From Brachynemurus nebulosus (lineage: Eukaryota > Arthropoda > Insecta > Neuroptera > Myrmeleontidae), in the NCBI GenBank assembly GCA_035578155.1, contig JAPWDM010000006.1, positions 11,858,305 to 11,922,304 of the forward strand: DNA of 64,000 bases. The letters are read 5' to 3'. The position numbers were made by a program, and so were the translations under genes. Of this stretch, positions 11,750 to 25,170 are shown piece after piece (the stretch's first letter is position 1; each line of letters begins with the position of its first letter). The notes under the pieces were generated by a model. That model worked only from the letters and a program-made list of their open reading frames with translations, did no database searches and was not told where the DNA came from.

Positions 11750-12205
11750 CAGGGTGTAAACAAAATAACTTTCGTACGTTTGAGTGGGTGACTCATTGCA
11801 TCCTGCAGACGCTAAAACTACAAACGCTTTTCCGAATTAACAGTTTGAAAAATATCGCAAATTAACTGGGTACATGATGTTTCAAAATTTTTCCAAGTAC
11901 GGCCCTGTCTAAATTATGCATAAATACCTTCGTAATATTATCAATGGTAGAAAATAATTTTATTGGTTAAAATTCAATAAAATTTTGTAAATATGTTTGG
12001 GTCGTAAATGTGTTTTCCAGATGTCTTTTTTGAAAACAGAAAATTAAAAAAAAATTTTTAAGGATCCATTTTTTGACCCATATTTTGTATCAAATTTTTT
12101 CTGTTAAAAAACAGTTTTCGTTCAAATTTATTGGCAAATATTAATTAATTGAGTGAGATCTACCCACTGTTTTCGTAGTGATAGATTTATATACTTTACA
12201 CCCTG
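11750..12205. mobile_element. Tc1/mariner-type MITE
   Basis: The termini CAGGGTGTAAA and TTTACACCCTG are perfect inverted repeats, flanked by TA on each side (11748-11749 and 12206-12207). The total is 456 bp. The CAGGGTGT end is widespread among arthropod mariner-related elements. No transposase frame is present. Confidence 0.88.
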
Positions 12206-13182
12206 TATAAAATGATTTTCTTTGTTACTTTTCATTAAAACCGACTTTTCGGTTACGAGACTGTAAGACGTCAAGTGAAACCTGACTAACTTAGACACCA
12301 AGCTATACGACGTCATTTAAAGAATATTAGCTGTCAAAATAGTGTACCAGTTGAGCGTTTTACCATTATCAGCGTGTTAAAACGAATTTTTGATTTTCTT
12401 AGAATCACTTTTTTCAGAAGCAATTTAAAATCACGTTAAGTACCTCTTGAAGTACTTTCGAATCGAATATCTCTATACAATTAGATTGTCGTTTCTATAG
12501 CAACCACTGTGATTATAACCATATGATATGTATCGTAACAAACATCAAAATATGCCCAGTTCATTTTGGGACATGGTAGGTACATTATAATTTCCTAGTT
12601 ATAAATTTTCTTACAATTTCTAAATCTAATAATAATTTTCGTGACCTACATCGAGAAAAACAAAGAGATTGTTTCCATTTTCTTTTCTATTCGAAGATTG
12701 AAGGAAAATTGTGCAATTAATTTTTTTTTTCTTAAAATTTTCCATCATATAATGTGATATGTATCTATAGCTATAATAGCTATATACTATATAGCATGTA
12801 TTTCCTTAGAATTTCGTTGAAACAAGTCAGTTATTCCACTAATCGGTGTGTTATAAGTCGGCAGAATCCATTACTAAATAATTACACTTACATTATGATT
12901 AAGTTGTCTTGCTTGTTTCAGGAAGGTATCGGATTACAATGCGCGAATGTTCAGTTTCATATGTGCAAAAGGGTAAGAAGGGTGCAAGCAATTGTATGAA
13001 AATTATAACGGGGTTTTTTGTCGCATTTTATAACGTCAAGCACAGTAAAAAAAATTTGTGTTCTGCGTAAAAAAAAAAAATAGTGGTTAAAATTTTTGTG
13101 TTAAATAAGTAACACAACGCTGCCTTAATGTAACATTTAGTGTTTGCGTTCAATGGAAATATTAACACAAATTTCGATTTAA
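12206..13182. other. Non-coding sequence
   Basis: A segment at about 12325-12385 (GTCAAAATAGTGTACCA followed by a GCGTTTTACCATTAT core) recurs at about 19925-19980, so it is a dispersed repeat of unknown class. Otherwise no gene, RNA or repeat ends are seen. The frame at 12754-12999 has no recognisable domain. Confidence 0.45.
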
Positions 13183-14020
13183 CCCTAGAATCATACGTAC
13201 ACGTCAAAACGACGAACGAACTTGTCTACCTGCTCCAATACTACAACTTGTCGGTACCTGCTTGCTGTGAAACTTCTGTTATCTAATTTATTTGTTATTA
13301 TAACACATAAGACGTATTTATTTTGTTTATAGTCATTGTCGTTTTGTTTGAATTGAAATAGTGTCCGTCAAAAGGACGTCGATGTATGATTACGCGATGT
13401 TTTTTTTAAAGATTTTGTACTTCACATATAAAAGTTTTCCTAATTTTTCTAAAATTTATTAAAGATATGCATGTTATAATTAATTTATTCAATGATTATG
13501 ATAATGTGAAAGATGATTACAGCTGTTTGACTTATAGAGACGACATAATACTGAAGTTTTAATATATTGAAAATATTTTAATTTTTATTATTTTTTGAGA
13601 TCTTATTCGAAAAATTACTAACAAATTTTAGAAAATTTACAAATGTGCCTAATGGGGAAATAACTACATATCTATAGGAATATTTATGACTGAGGAATTT
13701 CACATTCTGTAAAGTCACACATGTCCACTGACTCATAATAGTTCATAAATTAATTATTTCAAACACATGTTTTATGATACAATTGATGTATTTATTTATC
13801 TATTTTTTAATTTTTATAATGAAAATGTGCTTTGATATTTACATTAAGAAATTTTTCCAAATCCAATTTTTTTAAATATTTTGTTCGCTTTTGTAGTATT
13901 GTTATGTAAAAAAAATGTTTTTTACAAATAAACTCTAAGACTCTCCGTAAAAAGTCCATCCGTCAAAACGACGTCGATGTATGATTAACGTTTCTCGTAG
14001 ACCAACGTATGATTCTAGGG
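13183..14020 (+). mobile_element. piggyBac-type MITE, copy 1
   Basis: The termini CCCTAGAATCATACGT and ACGTATGATTCTAGGG are inverted repeats directly inside TTAA target sites (13179-13182 and 14021-14024), the piggyBac signature. Subterminal motifs GACGTCGATGTATGATTA occur near both ends (about 13374 and 13970). The 838 bp contain no transposase. A second copy lies inverted at 56504-57297 and matches along most of its length. Confidence 0.92.
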
Positions 14021-15039
14021 TTAACAGAATAAAAATGTTAATCTGTTTTGAACAACAAAAAAGTAACACCATCTTTGTGTAAAGCAAAAGAATGTTATAA
14101 GTACGCTTTTTTTGTATATTTCAACACAAAAATTGGTGGCCCTTTACGTTACACTAGAATATACATCTACCAAAATGTAAATAATAAAAAAGATGAGAGC
14201 AGTTCTTATTTATTAAACAAAACCGAAAAATCTACGTAAAAATTGTTGGAAGAAAACATATTTTGACTTTCGAGCTAAAAAAGTGTGTCCTTAGCGATTC
14301 CGTCATTCTTGTGTACGAACTTTCATTTGATCATATTATGCAACGTAAAACAATTAATATGATTTGATAGTTTGAATAATCGAATTAAAAAATTTTCAAA
14401 CTATTTAACCTATAATAAAAAATCAGCCTATATAATATGCAAGTAGTTATACGTAATACATATGTATATTGCTTTAATATAGTAATAATGTTACATAATG
14501 GTGTATATTGTATGTGCGATATAAGGACTTTAAATCACCGTTTTTTGTTCACAATTCATCATAATTTATTTCAACACTTATATAATATTATTACATTATG
14601 TGATATTTTACAAAAATGTGTAATGAATTCCTAGCTCTAGCTCCCGCGTTACAACATTGTTATGTCCCCATTGCCAAGCTCCCAACCAAATGAATAGATG
14701 ATAATTTAATTCATTTACTAATTGCGAAAATATGTTACAAAAATATTAAATAATAATAACGAAACTATTATTTATAATTTTCTATTTATTTATAAATATG
14801 TTATGTTATGTGTATTTAAAATTATTATAAATGCAATTTAACTATTATTTGTGAATTTATGATTTCGATAAAATCATAGTTTTATTAATAGACATACGAT
14901 TGAATTTTGAAAAATTAATTAAATAATCGTTATTGCGGTACTAACCGAGGCTGGGGCGGGGGGGGGGGGGGGCGAGTGCTACATTCTTGTACAGTTTAGT
15001 ACATATATATTGGATGTATAGGTACTAAAATATAACTTA
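14021..15039. other. Non-coding sequence with a poly-G tract
   Basis: AT-rich DNA with two short frames of no known family (14048-14239 and 14437-14634). At about 14956-14973 there is a G-run interrupted once by C, isolated in otherwise AT-rich DNA. Confidence 0.5.
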
Positions 15040-15617
15040 AGCCGGTTCTACACGATGCTACGAACGTTCCTTCCAACGTTCGATCGAACGTTTGAGGCAA
15101 TTAAGTTCGATAGTTGGTGCGACGACTGTTACACGGTGAATGTAGCTGTTCTGCTACACGGTGAATCGAATGTTTGATCCAATACGAATGATGATGTGTT
15201 GGTACAAACGTTTATTCAGTGGACGAGGCTGTTATCTGTCTGATGTTATCTCTAATGTTATACACTGATGTTGTCTCTCTTGTATAATGTGTTGGTACAA
15301 ACGTTTATTCAGTGGACGAGGATGTCATCTGTCTTATGTGATCTCTAATGTTATACACTGATGTTGTCTCTCTTCACATGAACGAGTCGTGCAACTGCTG
15401 AGTCGAACCAACCAACGCAACCAACATTGACCTTCAAACGTTCGAAGCATCCCTTTGACTCGGTGCAAGAATACCGACATCGAGCGGGACATGGCCAAAT
15501 GCGAATGTTTGACACTCGACATTGGACACTCGTAGGTTCGAACAACGGCCACACGATGCGATGAACCATTGAACGTCCAATGTTGGAAGGTGTTCGTAGC
15601 ATCGTGTAGAACCGGCT
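15040..15617. mobile_element. PIF/Harbinger-like MITE with internal 93-bp tandem repeat
   Basis: The 5' end AGCCGGTTCTACACGATGCT and the following ACGAAC are perfectly matched in inverted form at the 3' end (about 26 bp). TTA flanks both sides (15037-15039 and 15618-15620), the 3-bp target typical of PIF/Harbinger. Inside, a 93-base unit starting ATGTGTTGGTACAAACG is repeated in tandem at 15194 and 15287 with few differences. The base composition is clearly less AT-rich than the flanks. Two minus-strand frames here (15334-15602) are by-products. No transposase. Confidence 0.82.
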
Positions 15618-16123
15618 TTAAATTCTTTAGTTTTATATAATTTTTTTATCTTCCAAGGGACTCCAAAATGGAAAAATTACAATACTAGTTTATTTTTTCG
15701 TATTAGTAGACAGTAGTGTTCCGTATCAAAATTAGCAAAATGAAAATAGTAAAAATTAGTGCGCAAAGATAGAGTGAAGTATAAAAGGTTGAATTTTGAT
15801 TCTGGCGATTAATTTTGGGGAGTAAATTGAGAAAGGGGGGAAAAAATTTTCCAGGGTTTCGTGTCGAGTTTTAACGCGATTAACTACTTCAAACCATTTA
15901 ATTGGATCTAGAGAAAAGGATTCCAATAAAAAATATTTCAGTCCTCACTGATTTTCCAGAATTTTTAATTTTAAATCAATATGGTCAAAAGCAACTTTTT
16001 GTATGGTACACTCTTTGTACAAGTACGACTTGCATTAGACTGACTCTTTTTCTAGCATGAACCAAAAGATTTCCAGAAAAATTTCAAATCAACGTTTTTA
16101 ATATATTTAGATACAGTCAATTT

Positions 16124-16503
16124 CCGATTGTACTGGGATTTTTGAAAAAAAGAATTATAAAATCAGTACTCGTGACGCATAACTATCTAAAACAAATACA
16201 AAAATACAATTTAAAACTCATCAAAATGGTTCTGTGAAAATTAAGAACATTCAGCCTTACAAAAAGGAGACTACCAACCAAAGAAACAAATTGTTTTTAC
16301 AGAATTCTTCCCTTAAACTTAGACCTTTTATATTCTTTGTTTCTATTTTTTAAAAAGTAAATTTTATGATCAGTTCTTGGACAAATTGCTCTGTTTAAGT
16401 TTTTGATTAAAAACTTTATAAATTTAATTTTGGATTAACCGCGATTTTGATTTATCCGTGCACGTTCTCCCCACAATTACGTCGGATAATTGGGAGTTGA
16501 CTG
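16124..16503. mobile_element. Tc1/mariner (pogo-like) MITE
   Basis: The left terminus is CAGTCAATTTCCGATTGTAC; the right terminus read outward is CAGTCAACTCCCAATTATCC, an imperfect inverted repeat. TA flanks both (16122-16123 and 16504-16505). The 380 bp are non-coding. Confidence 0.82.
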
Positions 16504-16810
16504 TATAATTTAGTTTTTCTACTTGTTAATTGTTGAGAAAGTTAGGCATTATTCAAAGGTGTGGAGGAATTTTCATTACTCACTACCATTTTGACCAATG
16601 AAATTACCGTATTAAGCATTATTCAATGGGCTGGCTTTTGTTTTGTGTATAATATACGTATCAATTTTGAATTTCAAATATGTTGCGTAGTAACGTTAAA
16701 GTAAACAAAGTAGCTTGTATTTTGTTTTCATGATTTAAAATTTATATTCAATTTTATTTAAATCGAAAAGGAAAAAAGTCGTAGAAAAAATATGGTATTC
16801 TACTCGCTTG

Positions 16811-16904
16811 CAATGGCTATTACTCACTCAGATGCATTGCGACACTCGCCTCGCAAGCTCGGCTCGTGTCGCAATTTCATCTTCGTGAGTAATAGCTATC
16901 ATTG
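16811..16904. repeat. Short palindromic hairpin element
   Basis: The left arm contains GGCTATTACTCAC and ATTGCGACAC; the right arm contains GTGTCGCAAT and GTGAGTAATAGCTA, with a few bulges. The GC-rich loop includes TCGCCTCGCAAGCTCGGCTC. It stands out from very AT-rich flanks. Its design is like the hairpin at 59224-59322, though the sequence differs. Confidence 0.75.
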
Positions 16905-17275
16905 AATGTTGCTTGTTGAATAATATACTATTTTGTACTGTTAAAGAACAGAACGTTTCAATAAATCTCACCATATAATACTCTTTAAGTATTTAACAAA
17001 AAAAAAAGTAGAATTAAATCATCATCATACATTTTTAAAGAAGTTTAACTATAATTGAACACTACATTAAGCAACTTGAGTGAGTTGAGTTAATTGTTTC
17101 GCTTTTCCGACACGTTAAATGCCCAATTCAGAGGCAAAGCTATACTATACATATACATAGTTGCATTTATGACATATTTATTGCAATTAGGCATCAGCAA
17201 TGGAAGGAAGTCTATTTGTAATATAAAAAGCGGGGTAAACCGTCATCATTTCTATCATTGGCATGTCTACTCTAG

Positions 17276-17308
17276 GTGGGGGGAATGGGTGGAGGGTGGG
17301 GGTGGGAG
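17276..17308 (+). repeat. G-rich tract with quadruplex potential
   Basis: At least five runs of three or more G separated by one to four bases occur on the plus strand. This is a motif match to intramolecular G-quadruplex patterns only; function is unknown. Confidence 0.6.
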
Positions 17309-17448
17309 TGAGTTGAAGGCTTATTACTTACATCACATAATTACGTGCAATATTTAGTTCTTTATTGTTTCTTTTAAAAACCTGTGTAAAATACTCATTC
17401 GTCGGTTCTTCACGGAGCTGCTGTGAGCTCTATCATTGATGACTGCGC

Positions 17449-17482
17449 ACGGACGGACGGACAGACGGACGGACGGACGGAC
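17449..17482 (+). repeat. (GGAC)n microsatellite
   Basis: About eight tandem GGAC units with one CAGAC interruption. Similar ACGGACAGAC strings end the family D repeat near 4790. Confidence 0.9.
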
Positions 17483-17633
17483 TATTTAAAACTGACTACC
17501 TTTTATTTTATAATTCACTCTTTCAATTGTTTCAATTTTTTTAAATTATAGCCCAGTATTCTTGAAGAAAATGTTGCCGGGCTGGTGGTATTATTAAAAG
17601 CAACTTACTACTTACTCGTTGGCTTGGCAATCT

Positions 17634-17667
<34 letters not shown>

Positions 17668-17980
17668 AATAATGGACGGATTTTGTTAAGGAAGAAAATT
17701 GTGATTAATGTTTTTCTCATTTTCTCATTTTTTTCTCTCATGTTTTTGAAGAAATATGGTGGTCGTCTATCTGGTAAATTGTATGAAATGTATTTCTTTG
17801 AAATGTGAATAAAAAATTAGTTGCTAAGTGAAATAATTGTAATGAAATAAATATTTAATTGTTTAGTTGAAAAATACATTATTTAATTTTTCTCTTGTAA
17901 TATAAAAAACATATAAAGTGGATACCTATATCGACCATTAGCGAACGAAATCTTCAATCGACTTTATTATGACTGCCTGC

Positions 17981-18046
17981 CTGTAGGCTTGGTGGTATGA
18001 CTCGCTCACCGTAATATAAAGGTTGTGGGTTCGATTCCTTCTACAG
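17981..18046 (+). pseudogene. tRNA-derived sequence (SINE head or tRNA pseudogene)
   Basis: A canonical Pol III B box, GGTTCGATTCC, lies at 18028-18038, and CTGTAGG/TCTACAG can form a 7-bp acceptor-like stem closing 66 nt. An A-box-like TTGGTGGTATGA is at the expected distance. The D and anticodon arms do not fold properly, so it is not a functional tRNA. A T-run follows at about 18057-18069, as a Pol III terminator or a SINE tail would give. Confidence 0.6.
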
Positions 18047-18183
18047 TAAAGAATTATTTTTTTTTTTTAATTTCAATATTTTTTTTTGTTTCTTATATGT
18101 AATGGCTTGAGAAAATCTAAATCTAGAACAAATGAAATGTTTGTCATAAATGTACTACTCACTCAAATCCAGTTTTATAGAAA

Positions 18184-18349
18184 CAGGGTCATCGAGAGAA
18201 ATGTCGGACCCAGGGGGCAACCCCCCCCCCCCCCAAAAAAAAAAACACTTTTGCATTTTCGTCCGGGCTCCTCACCGATGCCTCCGGACTCCCTTTTTGG
18301 ATTCGGGCCCCCGGGATACACCCCAACTGCCCCCCTCTCGCCGGCCTTG
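18184..18349. mobile_element. Degenerate hAT-like MITE
   Basis: The ends CAGGGTCATCGAGAG and CTCTCGCCGGCCTTG are an imperfect inverted pair related to the MITE at 21729-21901. The interior is GC-rich with a C-run (about 18222-18234) and A-run. No convincing TSD remains. Proline-rich and glycine-rich frames on both strands are artefacts of this composition. Confidence 0.6.
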
Positions 18350-19027
18350 TACGAAAGTGATCTAAATTCGGATAACTGGTTAAATCCGGGTAATTTGGAT
18401 GTGACATTGGAATGTGACATTCTGTCATTTTATTTACAGTTTCTGAGACACTAAAAAAATCTAATTAAACCTAATGACGTCATATCAAAGTGCGATTGAT
18501 TGAATTTAGGTAATTCAGATGTGAACTTTTCATTTCTGCTGTCAAAATGACGAAATTCTTTTTGGAAGTGTGAATAATTGCGACGTCTCATGCCTGAGGA
18601 GGTTTTTTTGTTGAATTATCAATAATGTTTTTTTTGAAGCCACCAATATAAAAATTTATTTTCAATTGAATAAAAAAAAAAAAGTCGAATAAAAAATTGG
18701 ATAAATGACTAAATGAGTAGCAAAGCGTATATAATTTAACAGGCTGTTAAGAACATCAAAAAAACATTAACTTTTTTCTAAGTAGGAGGCAGCACATACC
18801 TACTTGGATGTGTGTGTATGTACACATCACATAAGTAAAAAGAAAAAAAAAATGATTTCCGAAAAAATGATTGTAATTGAGGATAATTTGCCATAATAAA
18901 GTATATAATGATTTTCTTTTTCAAGTCAATATAATATGGAAAACATCAATCACTTATTACACACAAGTTAGTCTCATTGAGTCAATCGCTTTTTTCTGCA
19001 CCACCAACTTGATAGGTACATACAGCC

Positions 19028-19063
<36 letters not shown>

Positions 19064-20206
19064 CATTCATATATTATGAGAATTTTATTTAGTACATATA
19101 CATATACGAGTATAAGTACCTAACCTACGTAAATCTGTTCAAAAAATACCGTGTGTTTATATTCAACAATTGAGTTGCCTAGTATCAAAATCTACTAATT
19201 CCACTTTATAAAGATCATGGGAAATCGCAAAAAACCATAAATCAGTTCAAAATCAATTTTTCGATTAAAAAGTCATAATTATATTAAGTAACAAGGTAAA
19301 AAAGATGATTAGTACTATTATCAAAAAACAAAATTATCGTTTTATCCCTTTTTTAATCAAAATTATTTCGATTTCGTAGGTTTTAAAACAGAAATTATAA
19401 GGCAAATTTATTAAAAAAAAAACTTGATTCAGCAATATTGAATGTATCAGGGTTAAACGATACAATTTGTTTTGTAATATTCTAAAAGTTTTTCATTTTG
19501 TCACTTAAAACCATAGTGCTTACTTAGTAATTCATTTACATCTACGATTTCATTATTTAAAATTTTAGATAAATACTAAAATACAAATTTTACGTGAAAA
19601 CATAATTTTATACTTCGTACGTGTCCCGCATGTCACTGAAAAAATTAAAATTTGAACGGTTAAAATCTAAAATATAGGTTATGTATAGGTATTTAGCAGA
19701 ATTTGTAAAGTTTTCAATATAATTTTAGCAGGATTTGAAAATTATGTTATATTTCAGTTGCAGATTTCTTTAGTAAGCAGTTAAAATTACAAGAAAAAAT
19801 GTTAAGGGGCATATGCCTTGTTGCATTTAAAAATTAATGGTCCTAAAAAATCAAAATATTCGAAAAGTGCATTTAGTAGATTTTGACACTATAGGCGACA
19901 CAATTCTCTGTACATCAAGTGTATTAGTTGTCAAAATAGTGTACCAATTGGGCGTTTCGTCATTATAACCGTCAACGTATTAAAATTTATTATGATAATG
20001 AACAGAGGCGGGTACAGCTCTTAAATAATGAGGGAATTATATTAGAAAATAAGAAAATCGTTATCTACAACTCCATCGTAAGGAAGAATACAATTAAAGA
20101 TTTTATTTTGGTAGAATTTTGACCTATTTGTTATAGTTTTAAGGGGTTATTTGGAATTGTAGGAAAAAAACCGTAATTTTTTCTCGGTAATTTTGTTCCT
20201 GCTTAA
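18350..20206. other. Non-coding sequence
   Basis: Family C sequence continues at 18480-18570. An AT run lies near 19033-19063. At 19925-19980 is the partner of the 12325-12385 repeat. No recognisable gene. Confidence 0.45.
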
Positions 20207-20728
20207 CCCATTTGTGACCACTGTCGACATTTGTCGACATTAACTTTGGGAATTTTCATTTCGGGCGCAGTCGGACATTGACAGCCGAGGGTATTATTTT
20301 GTATCACGCTGGTATCCCTACTACACCACTATGTCGTTTGCCGCCATTTCTTTCAAATGATGGAACTGTATTTATTGTAGTATTTTGGTATTATTTATGA
20401 AATTTTTACTTTTTGTATATAATTGTTAGTTTTTCATAATTACATATGGCTAATATACTTTTCAATTTGTCCACTTTTTTGCTCTCTTTTGTTCATAGCA
20501 ACATATTTTTTTGTTAATATTAATTGAAAAAAAATTATATTTTTTGGGCATTTACAAACCAGTTCACATTTACGTACTCACTGTCGACATTTGTCTACGT
20601 GCTATAATTTTTATAAATATAGTAAAAAAATTTTAAAACAATAAAAACTTCTTATTTACACCCAAAATAACAAAATACTAAGAGGGAAACGAAATTTGAA
20701 AAAGAAAATTAATTTGGGTATAAACGGG
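20207..20728. mobile_element. piggyBac-type MITE, second family
   Basis: The left end CCCATTTGTGACC and the right end read outward CCCGTTTATACC form an imperfect inverted pair, each abutting TTAA (20203-20206 and 20729-20732). CACTGTCGACATTTGTC occurs near both ends (about 20219 and 20579) in the same orientation, a possible subterminal binding site. The 522 bp contain no coding frame. Its sequence differs from the 13183-14020 family. Confidence 0.82.
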
Positions 20729-21728
20729 TTAATTCATATTCCAAGAATCATCACTTAAAATTTAAAAACGAAATAATAAGCAGTTGTTGGGTTAAGATAA
20801 TTCCTTTTAAATTCCAATCCCTTTTTATAGACCAACCCTCCCTCCCCCCCCCCAAAAAAAAAACCGGTAATTTTTCCATTTTTTTTGTTTCTGTTAAAAG
20901 CTTCACGAATTTTTTATTCCTTTCTAAGCTGGTATTCCAGAAAAATTTGTTTTGTGTGCTGTATGCCATAAAAAATGATCTTTTTTTTAAGGTCACCGGG
21001 AAAAGAGAAAATACGATTTTTCTTGATATACTTAAATCGATTGCATATAAGGTTTTTAAGTTTAAAATAACCCCTTAAAATTTGTAAAAATATGTTTGTT
21101 GATTTTCCATTAAACACACTGTACACAATTTACTTTCAAACTTTTGAACATATTAAGTAACACACACAAAATACACACACAAGTGATGCCATTTGAAATG
21201 GCGCAAGTGAGCGGTATTGAACAGTACCTACTCAATTGTACAAAAGAGAGCGCTATTGTACCCGCTAATTTAACTTCTTTCCTTCCGACACTATAAGAGA
21301 ATCACATACGTAAGTACGTATGTACCCCTACATCCCTTATTATTGACTGTCCTCCATCACCACCCTACCACCCTATTTATACCACCACCATCCCTCATAC
21401 TCTGGCGTTCGACAATCGTTTTATAACAAATTTCATTCCGAACAATTTATCCCATCAAATGTTTCCTTACGTTCATTATAATCTTTGGACAAAACCGAAT
21501 ACATATTATGTACGTCGTCTTTGACACAATCAAGCCGAATTTATCACAGAAAAAAATCATCGAGTTATCTACCACTTTTTAAGAATTCTGGTTCGGCGTT
21601 TATGTGTTTGGTTCCGAAAAGAATTTGTTTCATTTTTATCAAAAATAAGCGTATAAAAACACTAGAAAACAAATTTCTGTTGAATAAGTTATGTTTCTAA
21701 AAGGAAATTCATCATTTTGATAGCAAAA
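20729..21728. other. Non-coding sequence
   Basis: A C-run next to an A-run (about 20842-20861) produces spurious frames. A patch at 21230-21480 is less AT-rich but shows no recognisable exon. Sequence at 21680-21728 belongs to family C, into which the next MITE inserted. Confidence 0.45.
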
Positions 21729-21901
21729 CAGGCCCGACGAGAGGGTGGGGTAGCCGGGGTTGCAGCGCTGGGGCCCGAGCTTGAGGAGAGGGCCCGGAAA
21801 AAGTTAAGAATTCTTTTTTGTTCACCGTGTATTTTTTTGGAGAGGAAACTAAAAAAAAATGCGGTTATTCCTAGGGCCCGCCATTTCTCTCCACGACCCT
21901 G
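21729..21901. mobile_element. hAT MITE with perfect 8-bp TSD
   Basis: The element starts CAGGCCCGACGAGAG and ends CTCTCCACGACCCTG, inverted termini with a few mismatches. Both flanks read TAGCAAAA (21721-21728 and 21902-21909), a perfect TSD. Removing the element and one TSD copy rejoins a family C repeat. The 173-bp GC-rich interior is non-coding and closely related to 39224-39835. Confidence 0.92.
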
Positions 21902-22139
21902 TAGCAAAAATCAAAAGTTCACCCCCAAATTACCCCAATTTAATCAATCACATTGGCTGAGACCACTTACAGGGAGTTTGATTTGAGAAAAAAGAAATTT
22001 TTTAATTTGATCACATCATCAGTTTTACTAAAATTTTTTAGTGGCTTAGAATTCAGTGTTTCCCAAACTTTTTTTATCGCGCAACACTTCTTAAATTCTA
22101 AAATTTGTATATGGAACATTAGTTAGCTTTACTCAAGCC

Positions 22140-22705
22140 TAGGAATGATCGATATTAGAAAAACATCGATGTTAACATCGATTCAAGAGTATCGATATAC
22201 GATATATATCGAAAGAAAGACATCGATGTTCGAAAACATCGATGCTTCTGTAGCAAAATAAACAACCATTATAATCTATTATTTTATTTATTAAAAATTA
22301 ACATTGCCAGTATTTATTTGGTACACTTTGCAAAAAAAGTCACTTTACTAGAAGTTTCCCTTTTAATCTGGTCCTTTGTTGATACAAATGCTGCCCAGCT
22401 TTTGAAAAAAGTCTCTCTAAAGCTGTTGAAGTTACTGTGAAATACAAATATTTAATGGCAATTTTTTTCAAGTTTGGATAAGTGGATCCTAGAACTTGCT
22501 GTATAAAAGTAATGGATCTTGTTTTAAATCAGCTACAAGACTTTTTAAATACTGAATAGCCTAGAGTAATATCGATGTTTCGATATTATTCTCGTAACAT
22601 CGATGTGTCGATGTTATCGAGGACATAACATCGATGTTTTTACATCGATGTTTTCCGGCTAAACATCGATGTTTTTCTACCATCGATGAATATCGATCAT
22701 CCCTA
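22140..22705 (-). mobile_element. hAT element with ATCGATGTT-rich termini, perfect TSD
   Basis: The ends TAGGAATGATCGATATT and AATATCGATCATCCCTA are inverted repeats. Flanks CTCAAGCC at 22132-22139 and 22706-22713 are an exact 8-bp duplication. Both subterminal regions carry many ACATCGATG units in both orientations. A minus-strand hAT transposase remnant lies inside, so this is a deletion derivative of an autonomous hAT and not a pure MITE. Total length is 566 bp. Confidence 0.93.
22301..22435 (-). pseudogene. hAT transposase C-terminal fragment (broken)
   Basis: Minus-strand translation gives VTSTALERLFSKAGQHLYQQ, then RTRLKGKLLVK, an in-frame TGA, and LFLQSVPNKYW. This is the ERLFSKAG ... 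R-RL ... FL segment of hAT C-terminal dimerisation domains of the BED-finger transposase group, a different hAT lineage from 8905-9129. The internal stop shows it is dead. Confidence 0.85.
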
Positions 22706-24026
22706 CTCAAGCCTTTATTTAAGGGGAACACACCTCAAATTTTTTTTTCTTAAATTGACTTTTTTTATTTTGATTGATTATTGTAGCTCGTTTTCTGCTC
22801 TTTAAATTGACATATAACACAAGACATATGTATATTTCATTTGTATTAGATAAGAGAAAAATGTTTTTCTAATATCATGCAAGCGAGATGTAAATAAATC
22901 CATTTTTTTTTACTAAATGTACCTTTTTCTCAGTAACCGTTAAAGCTAGGACCTAGAAACTTTGCACACACATGTAGGGCATTATTATAAATAATCCCTC
23001 CAATTGGCTTTTAAAAATATTTAAAAACAAAAAAGTTAAAAAATATTTTTTTGGGTAACTACTTTTATATTTAAAAAATCTATATTTACTCATAAAAAAT
23101 TTTTACCGAACAAATAAATTGAACTAAACAAAAATCATTTGGAGAAAATGTTGAAAAAGGATGCAGGAAATAGTGGTAAAACTTTCAGATCTCTACCTCT
23201 AATGGTTTTTAAGAAAAAGGTACATAAGCTAACATGGCGAAAGATAGGGAGGTCTACTCCCCTTAACTAGTTAAGTAACTTTCCTAAAATGTTTGTGACG
23301 ACCAAAAAAAAAAGGGAAACGCTAAGGAATCTAAAAATTAAAGGCAGAGAAGCGTGCCATGTTATTTTTTCGCCACTCTCTTGCGGGGTATAGTTTAGGA
23401 AACACTGGCTTAAAAAGCGCAAAAAATGAAATTGGAAGCAAATTATAGGTTTTTAAGGTCGTTTGTTTCTTGTTTGTCAATTCGAAGCATATAAGAATCA
23501 CTAGAAAAAAGGCTTCTGTCGAAATTCGTCATATTTCTAAAAGGAATTTCGTCATTTTGATTGGAAAAATGAAAAGTTTTTGCGCAATTTTTCAATTCGA
23601 CGTCATTGCATCAATTCATATACAAAAAAAAAAATTCTTGTTATTTTATTTATTTCTGATTTAAATACTAAATAGTACGTAAAGTATAAATTAACAAAAT
23701 AATGAAGATGTTTATTATAATTTTATTTAACATCGTTTTGAACCGGTTGATAAGCCAATCAGTGCCAGACACGGACCACCCGCCGGCAACAGTAATTGGA
23801 TGCTGTGTGCTCGCGGCTTGTGACGGATATACAATAATAAAATAGTTCTATATAAATCATATAACTTACCTATACCATGTTTTGTAAGAACCTGAACTAT
23901 TGCTTGTAACTTTTGTATACGTACTGTACATATAGATACACATTTAAAATAATAGGGTATTAACGGGTCAACAGATCATGAGATCAGTCAAAAGTTTGTA
24001 CGAAAATTTCGATCAAAATTCAAATA
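22706..24026. other. Non-coding sequence
   Basis: Contains more family C sequence (about 23480-23560) and a small, less AT-rich patch at 23740-23830. No recognisable gene or repeat ends. Confidence 0.45.

Positions 24027-25170
<1,144 letters not shown>

Noticed and set aside
18086..18454. Proline-rich 122-codon frame and glycine-rich minus-strand frames
   Set aside because: They are products of C-runs and A-runs inside a degenerate hAT MITE.
21717..21986. 89-codon frame rich in Arg and Ala
   Set aside because: It is almost entirely within the 21729-21901 MITE and its flanking repeat.
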